A stretch of DNA of 6,754 bases, from assembly GCA_900554395.1 (NCBI GenBank), contig USHB01000084.1, positions 1-6,754 of the forward strand. Reading direction: 5' to 3'. The stretch is from an uncultured Phascolarctobacterium sp. Its GTDB lineage: Bacteria > Bacillota > Negativicutes > Acidaminococcales > Acidaminococcaceae. Position 1 is the stretch's first letter, and every line of letters begins with the position of its first letter. Below the pieces are notes generated by a model. It saw nothing but the letters and a program-made list of their open reading frames with translations. It ran no database searches and was not told the DNA's origin. Positions 1-6,737 of the stretch are shown here, in pieces. A program made the translations under genes and the position numbers.

Positions 1-561
1 AACGTTTCCATCAGCAGTTACTTCCATCCAGCAGGTATCAACAACGCATTTAAGGTTAAGGTTTACACCTTCATAAGCAGGTGCCTGCGCTGCATTATTT
101 ACTGCTGCTGTTTCCTGTTTTACAGGCGCAGCAACCGGTTCAGGCTCTGCATCGCCGTTCATAAACCAGGCAACGCCTCCGGCTACAACAATAACTAAAA
201 CAAGCACTGCAATATAACTCAGCCAGTTGCCGGAAGAAACCCTTTCAGGCTTAATCTGCGGTGAAACGCTGATTTTTTCCACCATTCTTATCGGCTGCGG
301 CGCAACCGCTTCTTTGGTAAGGCCGCTGTTTTGAGCCTTATAAATGTTGACAAGATCCGGCCCGTTAAGCCCTAAAAAATTACCATATGTGCGGATAATG
401 CCTTTAATGAAAACATCTCCGGGAATTTTAGCAAATTCACCTTTTTCAACCGCATCCAGGTAAAGTTTACGGATACTGGTAGCCGCTTCTGCTTCTTCCA
501 GCGACAAACCTTTGGCCAGACGTGCTTCTTTGAGCATATTGCTGACATTGTCCATATCCAT
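1..561 (-). CDS. rodZ: RodZ-like membrane protein with N-terminal helix-turn-helix (partial, 3' end outside window)
   Basis: This is the first 187 residues of a RodZ/YmfM-type protein, a membrane-anchored partner of MreB that helps the lateral wall-synthesis machinery keep rod or ovoid shape. The visible order is a helix-turn-helix domain at about residues 4-66 (LKEARLAKGLSLEEAEAAT, then FIKGIIRTYGNFLGL, the signature of the HTH_25 family), a charged cytoplasmic linker at 68-112, one membrane helix at about 114-133 (LSYIAVLVLVIVVAGGVAWF), an Ala/Pro/Glu-rich external linker, and the start of a DUF4115-like domain from about 165 (CWMEVTADGNV). The reading frame is still open at base 1, so the protein is cut by the window edge. 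The ATG at 561 has GGAGGA seven bases upstream; a second in-frame ATG two codons later is poorly spaced. It starts 14 nt after the ftsK stop, so co-transcription with ftsK is likely. Although HTH-bearing, family knowledge argues for a protein-protein role rather than DNA-binding regulation. Domain assignment is firm; the exact MreB role is inferred. Confidence 0.9.
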   Translation of the reverse strand, partial: MDMDNVSNMLKEARLAKGLSLEEAEAATSIRKLYLDAVEKGEFAKIPGDVFIKGIIRTYGNFLGLNGPDLVNIYKAQNSGLTKEAVAPQPIRMVEKISVSPQIKPERVSSGNWLSYIAVLVLVIVVAGGVAWFMNGDAEPEPVAAPVKQETAAVNNAAQAPAYEGVNLNLKCVVDTCWMEVTADGNV

Positions 562-568
562 AACTGTT

Positions 569-574
569 TCCTCC
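569..574 (-). promoter_or_regulatory. Ribosome binding site of the rodZ-like gene
   Basis: GGAGGA on the minus strand lies seven bases before the ATG at 561 and two bases after the ftsK stop codon. It fixes the rodZ start, and its position in the very short gap suggests translational hand-over from ftsK. Confidence 0.85.
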
Positions 575-575
575 A

Positions 576-3149
576 TTAATTATTTGTTGTAAAGAATTTG
601 TCTTCTATAACAGCTTTAGGCATAATAAGCTCACGCGGTTTACTTCCCGCTGCATGGCTGATAATGCCCAAATCTTCCATAGTATCAACAAGGCGTGCCG
701 CTCTGGTGTAGCCAATGCGGAACTTGCGCTGCAGCATTGATGATGAAGCCTGACCTGTATCCATTACAAGACGGACTGCATCTTCAAACAATTCGTCACG
801 GTCATTTTCAATTCCTGCTAACTGACCGCTGCTGTTCTTCTCGCTTTCCAAAGCCTGTTCGGTTACTTCATTGCTGTATTCAACAGGAATCGCCTGTTCT
901 TTAATGAAGTTAACAATGCGGTTAAGTTCATCATCGCTTACAAAAGCTCCCTGAACCCTGACAGGTTTATTTACGCCTATCGGATAGAACAGCATATCGC
1001 CTTTGCCAAGCAGTTTTTCTGCACCGCCCATATCCAAAATAGTGCGTGAATCTGTTTGCGAAGAAACTGCAAACGCTATGCGCGAAGGTATATTCGCTTT
1101 TACGATGCCTGTAATTACATCAACAGACGGCCTTTGCGTTGCAAGAATTAAATGAATGCCTGCCGCTCTGGCTTTTTGCGCCAGACGCAAAATTGCATCT
1201 TCGACGTCGACTTTGGCAACCATCATTAAATCAGCCAATTCATCAATAATTATAACAATAAACGGCATTTTGTCTTCGGCATGTTCGTTATAACTGCTAA
1301 TGTCACGCACATGGCTGTCGGCAAAAGCCTTATATCTGCGCTCCATTTCGGCAACCGCCCAATGCAGCGCTGAAGCTGCTTTTTTACTGTCGGTTACTAC
1401 CGGTGTTAAAAGCTGCGGTATGCCATTATAGTTAGAAAGTTCTACAACTTTCGGGTCTACTAAAATAAGTTTTACATAATCCGGCGGATACTTGCACAAA
1501 AGCCCGGCAATGATAGTGTTAATGCAGACTGATTTACCGGAACCGGTAGAACCGGCAACCAGTAAATGCGGCATTTTGCTTAAATCTGCCGTAATTATGT
1601 TGCCGCTTATGTCCTTGCCTAAGCCAATACATAATTTGCCGCTGGAATTTTTAACTGCTTCACAATCAACTACTTCTTTAAAAAATACTGTATCATTTTT
1701 TAAATTCGGCACTTCTATGCCAATAGCCGCTTTGCCGGGAATCGGCGCTTCAATGCGCACACCGGGGGCAGCCAGTTTTAAAGCAATATCATCGGCAAGA
1801 TTTACAACAGAACTTACTTTGACGCCCGGGGCAGGTTCAAGTTCAAACCTCGTTACCGAAGGACCGCGGGTAACGGCAACAACATCGGCGCGTACTTTGA
1901 AATCAGATAAAGTCTGTTCTAAAATTCCGCACTGATGGCGTATGCCTTCTTCTAAATTATGGTCTTTAGTTACAGTAGGCGTATTTAAAAGCGACATCGG
2001 CGGAAACTTATAACTGCTTTCCGTCTTTTCAGCAGCATTTTCAGCTGCTTCCGGAACAGCACTTTCTTCTTCCGCTGTTTTTTGAGGCACTAAATCTGCC
2101 GTATCAGCAATACTTATCGGTTTTGAAGAAGCAGATACTTCTGCTTTGTTTGCATCAGAAAAAACGTTAGCCGCTTTCGGTGTTTCTACATCAGAAAAAT
2201 CTATTGTTTTTGGCTTGTACGGATTTAAAAAACTTCCGGAAGGCGGCATAACCTGCTGCGGTTCCTCAAATTTTTCCACAACAGTTTTAACCTGTGGTTT
2301 ATTTATAACAGGCTGAGTTTTTTCTTCAGCAGGAGCATCAGCAAATACCTGCTGTTCTGCTTCATAAACATCTTTTTCAGTTTCCTGAGTATCTTTTAAA
2401 TAATCATCAAAATTCTCGTTGCTGTAATTTACAATATGTTCACTGATTGCAGGCTTTTTATTTTTACCAAACAATTTTTTAAACGGGCCGGGTTTTTCAA
2501 GCCCCTCCGTAAATTCAGAAAATTCACCGTCACGATAAGGGTTGAACTGCCTGTCTCTGTTATATGCAAAAGTGCTGCGTTCTTCTTTTTCTTCTGCTCT
2601 GTAATCAGTTTCAGCATCAGTTTTATCGCGCTTACGCATGGATGAAAAGGAATTTTTAATTTTCGTCAGCAAAAGCTGCAGCGAAAGACGGCTTAACAGC
2701 AAAATGCTTGTTAAACTTAATACAATAAGAATTATTAATGCTCCTGCAGTACCGGCAATTTTACGCAGAGTCCACAAAATTACCCCACCAATAAAACCGC
2801 CGCCTTCGGGGAAGGAATATAAATCCATTTCCTGCCCGGCAGGAGTAAAAAGATGCTGAGCAATGCCCAACAGGCACAGCAGCAAAATAAATAATGCCAG
2901 TGCCCGGCGCGAAATGCTGAACGGTCCGGAAAACGCCAGCATATAAATGCCGCATATAATCAGTGCCAGCGGCGCTAAAAAAGCACCGAGCCCCAACAGA
3001 TAAGCACATGCTTCCGAAAGGAAAGTGCCGGTAAGGCCTATAAACGATGCCGCGACAAAAAGCCCTGCCAAAAGCATAATAATACCGCTTATTTTTCTGT
3101 TACGGCCTTTATTCTTTTGTTCTTGCTGTACTTTTTTATTTCTTGCCAA
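576..3149 (-). CDS. ftsK: FtsK/SpoIIIE family DNA translocase
   Basis: This is a septum-located ATP-driven pump that moves double-stranded chromosome DNA and resolves termini at division. Numbered from the upstream GTG at 3158 (860 residues): four or more membrane helices lie at about 24-47, 51-73, 85-102 and 122-156; a long acidic, Pro/Ala/Glu-rich linker runs at about 170-395 with two NPY motifs; the motor core begins near 400. Walker A is GSTGSGKS at 536-543, Walker B is FIVIIIDE ending at D639-E640, and ATQRPSVDVITG follows at 673-684. A winged-helix gamma domain, which reads polar DNA motifs, occupies about 785-850 and includes RKFRIGYTRAARLVDTMEDLGI. I prefer the TTG at 3149 (857 residues, reading MARNKKVQQ) because GAGGTG lies six bases before it, while the GTG at 3158 is itself part of that binding site. 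Length is slightly above B. subtilis SpoIIIE, mostly from the linker. It lies 12-21 nt after rnj and 14 nt before rodZ. All motor motifs are present, so it should be functional. Sequence alone does not separate the vegetative FtsK role from the sporulation SpoIIIE role. Confidence 0.96.
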   Translation of the reverse strand: MARNKKVQQEQKNKGRNRKISGIIMLLAGLFVAASFIGLTGTFLSEACAYLLGLGAFLAPLALIICGIYMLAFSGPFSISRRALALFILLLCLLGIAQHLFTPAGQEMDLYSFPEGGGFIGGVILWTLRKIAGTAGALIILIVLSLTSILLLSRLSLQLLLTKIKNSFSSMRKRDKTDAETDYRAEEKEERSTFAYNRDRQFNPYRDGEFSEFTEGLEKPGPFKKLFGKNKKPAISEHIVNYSNENFDDYLKDTQETEKDVYEAEQQVFADAPAEEKTQPVINKPQVKTVVEKFEEPQQVMPPSGSFLNPYKPKTIDFSDVETPKAANVFSDANKAEVSASSKPISIADTADLVPQKTAEEESAVPEAAENAAEKTESSYKFPPMSLLNTPTVTKDHNLEEGIRHQCGILEQTLSDFKVRADVVAVTRGPSVTRFELEPAPGVKVSSVVNLADDIALKLAAPGVRIEAPIPGKAAIGIEVPNLKNDTVFFKEVVDCEAVKNSSGKLCIGLGKDISGNIITADLSKMPHLLVAGSTGSGKSVCINTIIAGLLCKYPPDYVKLILVDPKVVELSNYNGIPQLLTPVVTDSKKAASALHWAVAEMERRYKAFADSHVRDISSYNEHAEDKMPFIVIIIDELADLMMVAKVDVEDAILRLAQKARAAGIHLILATQRPSVDVITGIVKANIPSRIAFAVSSQTDSRTILDMGGAEKLLGKGDMLFYPIGVNKPVRVQGAFVSDDELNRIVNFIKEQAIPVEYSNEVTEQALESEKNSSGQLAGIENDRDELFEDAVRLVMDTGQASSSMLQRKFRIGYTRAARLVDTMEDLGIISHAAGSKPRELIMPKAVIEDKFFTTNN

Positions 3150-3155
3150 CTGCGG

Positions 3156-3164
3156 CACCTCTTT
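3156..3164 (-). promoter_or_regulatory. Ribosome binding site that decides the ftsK start
   Basis: AAAGAGGTG on the minus strand contains GAGGTG, a good match to the 16S rRNA tail, six bases before the TTG at 3149. The GTG at 3158-3156 lies inside this element, which makes it an unlikely initiator. Confidence 0.65.
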
Positions 3165-3170
3165 AAAAAA

Positions 3171-4835
3171 TTAAACTTCCATGATAATTGGTAAAATCAT
3201 CGGACGGCGGCGGGTTCTTTCATACAAAAAGCGTCCCAGGCTGTCGCGGATAGCGCCTTTAAGTACGCTCCACTCCGTCACATTATTTTCAGCGCATTTA
3301 TCAAGCGCTGCTTCAACTTTTTCTTTTGCCGTTTCCATCAAATCTTCTGCTTCGCGCACATATACAAAACCGCGGGAAACAATATCAGGCCCTGACACAA
3401 TACGGCAGGAATTTTTCTCAATAGTAACTACCACAATCATAATGCCATCCTGCGAAAGCTGGCGGCGGTCACGCAGAACAATATTGCCTACATCGCCTAC
3501 GCCAAGCCCGTCAACCAGAATTTTTCCGGCAGGCACACGCCCGGCGATAGCTATACTATTGCGCGTCAGTTCAATAACAGCGCCGTTTTCGCCTATAACG
3601 ATATTTTCACGAGGCATGCCAAGCGATTGCGCAAGCTGCGCATGCTTAACCAGATGGCGGTATTCGCCATGTACTGGCATGAAAAATTTAGGACGAACAA
3701 GATTGTGCATCATTTTAATTTCTTCCTGGCTGGCATGGCCGGATACATGCACGCCGTTGCTTTTTTCGTAAATAACATCGGCGCCGAGTTTATATAAATT
3801 ATCAATGGTACGCGAAACAAGTTTTTCGTTACCGGGAATAGGAGTTGCAGAAATAATTACAGTATCGCCGGGCATAATATCTACTTTTTTATGGTCATTC
3901 ATAGACATGCGCGTTAAAGCAGACATCGGCTCGCCCTGGCTGCCGGTAGTTATAATAACAATCTGGCTTGGCTGATAGTTAGAAGTTTCGTCTATATCAA
4001 TAAGCACGCCTTCGGGAACTTTTAAATAGCCAAGTTCAATGGAAATGTTTACAACATTTACCATGCTGCGCCCGATAACGGCAACTTTGCGTTTATAGCG
4101 GACGGCACTGTCAACAATTTGCTGGATGCGGTGAACATTGGATGAGAAAGTAGCCACAATAATACGGTTTTTAGCATAGCGGAACTCATCATCAAATGTT
4201 TGCCCAACCATTTTCTCACTGGGTGTATAACCGGGGCGTTCCGCATTGGTACTGTCTGCCATTAACAGCAGTACGCCTTCATCGCCGTATTCGGCAAAAC
4301 GGTTAAACTCAGTAACCTGTCCATCAACAGGGGTCTGGTCAAATTTAAAGTCACCGGTATGGATAATAAGCCCAACGGGAGTACGGATAGCCAAAGCTAT
4401 TGCATCAGGGATGCTGTGGTTAACACGCATAAAGCCAAGTTTAAAAGCGCCGGCAGTTATTTTATCGCCAGGTTTGATAACATGGCAGTTTTCATCACTG
4501 ACGCCATTTTCCTTTAAACGTCCCTGCAAAATGCCAAGCGTAAGTGCAGTGCCATAAACCGGAACATGAATTTGCTTCATTACATAAGGCAATGCGCCGA
4601 TATGGTCTTCATGGCCGTGCGTTAAAAAAATCGCTCTTACTTTATCTTTATTTTCCAACAGATAAGTTATATCAGGTATTACAAGGTCAATGCCAAGCAT
4701 ATCCTCTTCAGGGAACATTAAACCTGCATCGACAAGAATAATATCGTCACCATAACGGAACGCTGTCATATTTTTGCCGATTTCACCAAGTCCGCCTAGA
4801 GGAATGATATTTATTTTATGTTGTGTTTTACTCAA
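3171..4835 (-). CDS. rnj: Ribonuclease J (metallo-beta-lactamase/beta-CASP RNase)
   Basis: This is a cytoplasmic two-metal ribonuclease with 5'-to-3' exonuclease and endonuclease activity in mRNA decay and rRNA maturation. At 554 residues it is the usual family length. The N-terminal INIIPLGGLGEIGKN block (8-22) is typical of RNase J. The metal-binding residues are all visible: HGHEDHIG at 73-80, H140 in VNHSIPD, D162 in HTGDFKFD, and H389 in MPVHGEYRHL. The beta-CASP region contains SSNVHRIQQ (231-239), TTGSQGEP (297-304) and HVSGHASQEE (363-372). The C-terminal domain, used in dimerisation in known structures, runs from about 450 to 554. With a complete active site it resembles the catalytically competent J1 type rather than a degenerate J2. 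The start is a TTG at 4835, with GGAGGT nine bases upstream; the next in-frame ATG (residue 23) would remove the conserved N-terminus. It is the first gene of a likely rnj-ftsK-rodZ operon, with its own promoter after the rny terminator. I saw no second RNase J gene in the window. Confidence 0.97.
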   Translation of the reverse strand: MSKTQHKINIIPLGGLGEIGKNMTAFRYGDDIILVDAGLMFPEEDMLGIDLVIPDITYLLENKDKVRAIFLTHGHEDHIGALPYVMKQIHVPVYGTALTLGILQGRLKENGVSDENCHVIKPGDKITAGAFKLGFMRVNHSIPDAIALAIRTPVGLIIHTGDFKFDQTPVDGQVTEFNRFAEYGDEGVLLLMADSTNAERPGYTPSEKMVGQTFDDEFRYAKNRIIVATFSSNVHRIQQIVDSAVRYKRKVAVIGRSMVNVVNISIELGYLKVPEGVLIDIDETSNYQPSQIVIITTGSQGEPMSALTRMSMNDHKKVDIMPGDTVIISATPIPGNEKLVSRTIDNLYKLGADVIYEKSNGVHVSGHASQEEIKMMHNLVRPKFFMPVHGEYRHLVKHAQLAQSLGMPRENIVIGENGAVIELTRNSIAIAGRVPAGKILVDGLGVGDVGNIVLRDRRQLSQDGIMIVVVTIEKNSCRIVSGPDIVSRGFVYVREAEDLMETAKEKVEAALDKCAENNVTEWSVLKGAIRDSLGRFLYERTRRRPMILPIIMEV

Positions 4836-4844
4836 AAAAAATAC

Positions 4845-4850
4845 ACCTCC
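4845..4850 (-). promoter_or_regulatory. Ribosome binding site of rnj, supporting a TTG start
   Basis: GGAGGT on the minus strand is followed by nine bases and then TTG at 4835. The gap includes most of an eight-base T run (4841-4834) that runs into the start codon. No ATG is available at a usable distance. Confidence 0.85.
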
Positions 4851-4921
4851 AAATTATTTATTTCCGATCAAGTATCACACACTTTAACGAGAGCATCAGC
4901 CGTACACTTACTCTACCGTAT

Positions 4922-4950
4922 ATTATACATTAAAATTCACTTAAAAACAA
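4922..4950 (-). promoter_or_regulatory. Likely sigma-A promoter of the rnj-ftsK-rodZ operon
   Basis: A perfect TATAAT lies at 4927-4922 on the minus strand, with TTGTTT at 4950-4945 exactly 17 bp upstream. The -35 matches consensus only in TTG, but the region further upstream is very AT-rich and could help polymerase binding. The predicted start is near 4914-4916, giving a leader of about 80 nt. The promoter lies downstream of the rny terminator, so it would make rnj transcription independent of rny. Confidence 0.7.
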
Positions 4951-5006
4951 ATGTTTCCCCATTGAAAACCATGTTTTTTGTAAATGTTTTGTGAATAAAT
5001 ATCTAT

Positions 5007-5039
5007 AAAAAAATAAAACGCTCCAAAAAGGAGCGTTTT
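5007..5039 (-). terminator. Rho-independent terminator of rny
   Basis: On the minus strand, AAAACGCTCC at 5039-5030 pairs perfectly with GGAGCGTTTT at 5024-5015 around a TTTTT loop, giving a 10-bp stem. It is followed by A and then seven T residues (5013-5007). It begins 14 nt after the rny stop codon. The opposite strand has only a weak tail, so it acts mainly on minus-strand transcripts. Confidence 0.93.
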
Positions 5040-5053
5040 GTAAATATTTTAAA

Positions 5054-6598
5054 TTATTTTGCGTAATTAACTGCACGTGTTTCGCGGATGATAACAACTT
5101 TAATCTGACCAGGGTATTCCATTTCCGCTTCAATCTTCTTGGCAACATCACGTGCCAGAAGAACAGCCGTTGCATCGTCAACCTGTTCAGGTTTAACCAT
5201 GATGCGGATTTCCCTGCCGGCCTGAACCGCATAACATTTTTCTACGCCATCAAACGATTCAGAAATTTCTTCCAAACGTGTCAATCGTTTCAAATAGCTT
5301 TCCAAAGTTTCCCTGCGGGCACCCGGACGAGCTGCGGAAACAGCATCGCATGCGGAAATAAGCACCGCTTCAACGCTTTTCGGCTCAGCATCGCCGTGAT
5401 GTGAGGCAATAGCATTAATAACAAGTTCAGATTCACGGTATTTTTTGGCTATTTCCACACCGAGCTCAACGTGGGAACCTTCAACTTCATGGTCAACAGC
5501 TTTGCCAATATCATGCAGCAAGCCTGCACGTTTTGCCAAAATAACATCAACACCAAGTTCAGAAGCCATAATGCCAGCCAGATGTGCAACCTCAACCGAA
5601 TGGTTAAGAACGTTCTGACCATAGCTGGTACGGTATTTCAGACGGCCAATCAGTTTAATCATTTCGGGGTGCAAACCATGCACGCCAACGGAATACATTG
5701 CCTGTTCGCCAGCCTCTTTAATACGCTGTTCAACTTCTTTCTGTGCTTTTTCAACCATTTCTTCAATGCGGGACGGATGAATACGTCCGTCATTGATGAG
5801 TTTTTCAAGAGCTATACGTGCAACTTCACGTCTTACAGGGTCAAATCCGGAAATAATAACAGCTTCCGGAGTATCGTCTATAATAAGATCTATGCCTGTC
5901 AGTGTTTCCAATGTTCTGATGTTTCTGCCTTCGCGGCCGATAATGCGGCCTTTCATTTCATCATTAGGCAGTGCTACAACAGAAACAGTAGTTTCGGCAA
6001 CATGGTCCGCAGCACAACGCTGGATAGCAAGGGAAATTATTTCACGGGCTTTTCTGTCCGCTTCATCTTTAGCCTGCTGTTCCAGTTCTTTTATCATCAT
6101 TGCGGATTCATGCTTAACTTCTTCTTCCACAGACAAAAGCAATTCTTTTTTTGCATCTTCAGTGGACAAACCGGAGAGTCTTTCCAGTTCGCCTAATTGT
6201 TTTTTGTATAACTCGTCTACCTTAGCCTGGCTTTCGTTAAGTTTATTTTCTTTTAAAGCCAAATGTTCCTCTTTCTTTTCAAAGGAATCAATTTTACGGT
6301 CAAGGTTTTCTTCTTTTTGCAGGAGTCTGCGTTCCTGACGCTGCAAATCGCTGCGGCGTTCTTTATTTTCGCGCTCCATTTCGCTGCGCAGGCGGTGAAT
6401 TTCTTCTTTAGCCTCCATCAGCGCTTCTTTACGTTTTGTTTCACCGGTCTGTTCTGCCTCCTGAATAATACGGATAGCAGTTTCTTCTGCAGTGGCAATT
6501 TTACTTTCGGCAACATTTTTACGTACAAAATAACCGACAATGCCGCCAGCTGCACCTGCACCGGCAATTGTAATGAACAACTCTAAAATGGTACTCAC
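5054..6598 (-). CDS. rny: Ribonuclease Y, membrane-anchored endoribonuclease
   Basis: RNase Y (YmdA) makes the initiating endonucleolytic cuts in much mRNA turnover in Bacillota and is tethered to the inner face of the membrane. Numbered from the GTG at 6598 (514 residues, normal length): a short N-terminal membrane helix lies at about 4-24, unusually rich in Gly/Ala ([14 protein letters not shown]). A long charged coiled coil follows at about 30-190. The KH RNA-binding domain carries [13 protein letters not shown] at 217-229. The HD hydrolase domain contains H333 in [11 protein letters not shown]362-D363 in [13 protein letters not shown] at 399-403 and D418 in [15 protein letters not shown]. 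The protein ends in a conserved C-terminal region. The catalytic and binding motifs are intact. The start is uncertain: the GTG at 6598 lies within the ribosome binding site, and the next in-frame codon at a good distance is ATT at 6589 (511 residues). The gene has its own promoter and terminator and is followed by rnj, not by ymdB as in B. subtilis. Confidence 0.96.
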   Translation of the reverse strand: MSTILELFITIAGAGAAGGIVGYFVRKNVAESKIATAEETAIRIIQEAEQTGETKRKEALMEAKEEIHRLRSEMERENKERRSDLQRQERRLLQKEENLDRKIDSFEKKEEHLALKENKLNESQAKVDELYKKQLGELERLSGLSTEDAKKELLLSVEEEVKHESAMMIKELEQQAKDEADRKAREIISLAIQRCAADHVAETTVSVVALPNDEMKGRIIGREGRNIRTLETLTGIDLIIDDTPEAVIISGFDPVRREVARIALEKLINDGRIHPSRIEEMVEKAQKEVEQRIKEAGEQAMYSVGVHGLHPEMIKLIGRLKYRTSYGQNVLNHSVEVAHLAGIMASELGVDVILAKRAGLLHDIGKAVDHEVEGSHVELGVEIAKKYRESELVINAIASHHGDAEPKSVEAVLISACDAVSAARPGARRETLESYLKRLTRLEEISESFDGVEKCYAVQAGREIRIMVKPEQVDDATAVLLARDVAKKIEAEMEYPGQIKVVIIRETRAVNYAK

Positions 6599-6604
6599 CT
6601 CCTT
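6595..6604 (-). promoter_or_regulatory. Very strong ribosome binding site of rny overlapping its first GTG
   Basis: AAGGAGGTGA on the minus strand is an almost full complement of the 16S rRNA 3' end. The GTG at 6598-6596 is part of it. Eight bases after GGAGG comes ATT at 6589-6587 in the rny frame; the next TTG (6580) is 17 bases away, too far for normal initiation. The start codon therefore stays open between GTG and ATT. Confidence 0.75.
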
Positions 6605-6615
6605 AATAAAATTCT

Positions 6616-6646
6616 AAAAAAAATGAGGCAACCTGCTAGTCGCCTC
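6616..6646 (-). terminator. Terminator-like hairpin in the rny leader (possible attenuator)
   Basis: On the minus strand GAGGCGAC (6646-6639) pairs with GTTGCCTC (6632-6625), eight pairs including one G-U, around the loop TAGCAG. One A and then eight T residues (6623-6616) follow, giving the form of an intrinsic terminator. It lies downstream of the best rny promoter and 12 nt before the ribosome binding site. It could be a leader attenuator, the end of a short RNA, or the terminator of a gene upstream of the window. Confidence 0.75.
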
Positions 6647-6688
6647 GTGGTTAACTTTGAATCTTTATTAACACGATTGGATAATATA

Positions 6689-6717
6689 ATTTTAAATGGA
6701 TTTTAAATAAAAGTCAA
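6689..6717 (-). promoter_or_regulatory. Likely sigma-A promoter upstream of rny
   Basis: TTGACT at 6717-6712 and TAAAAT at 6694-6689 on the minus strand are separated by exactly 17 bp, each five of six to consensus. The start would be near 6682, giving a leader of about 84 nt to the GTG at 6598, or about 66 nt if transcription stops at the hairpin. This is the best promoter match in the region. Confidence 0.75.
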
Positions 6718-6719
6718 GT

Positions 6720-6737
6720 TTGTATCAATAATTACAA
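6720..6737. repeat. 18-bp imperfect palindrome next to the rny -35 box
   Basis: TTGTAT at 6720-6725 and TTACAA at 6732-6737 form an inverted repeat with five of six arm positions complementary, ending two bases from the -35 box. The outer TTGT...ACAA pattern and 18-bp length recall Rex-type redox operators, but the inner positions fit poorly. Chance is a real possibility in such AT-rich DNA. Confidence 0.3.

Noticed and set aside
3181..3771. A 196-codon open frame on the plus strand opposite the 3' end of rnj.
   Set aside because: Ser/Thr/Arg-rich antisense shadow of a conserved coding region, with no recognisable motif and no support from gene context.
4858..4896. A 12-codon upstream ORF (MLSLKCVILDRK) in the rnj leader, ending eight bases before the rnj ribosome binding site.
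   Set aside because: The position is suggestive of a leader peptide, but there is no Shine-Dalgarno sequence ahead of its ATG and no stretch of repeated codons, so chance is the simpler explanation.
4836..5006. Possible riboswitch or structured RNA in the rnj upstream region.
   Set aside because: The leader is only about 80 nt and AT-rich; the only pairings seen are four-base stems, with no recognised riboswitch core and no terminator before rnj.
5471..6196. A 241-codon open frame on the plus strand opposite rny.
   Set aside because: It lies fully inside rny, has a Phe/Asn/Cys-rich composition typical of the antisense of a charged coiled-coil gene, shows no recognisable domain, and has no sign of its own control signals.
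6611..6639. A TAGAAT -10-like box at 6616-6611 directly after the leader U run, which could start rny mRNA below the hairpin.
   Set aside because: Its -35 region (CTAGCA at 17 bp) is poor and transcription would begin within the ribosome binding site, so the promoter at 6717-6689 is a better candidate.
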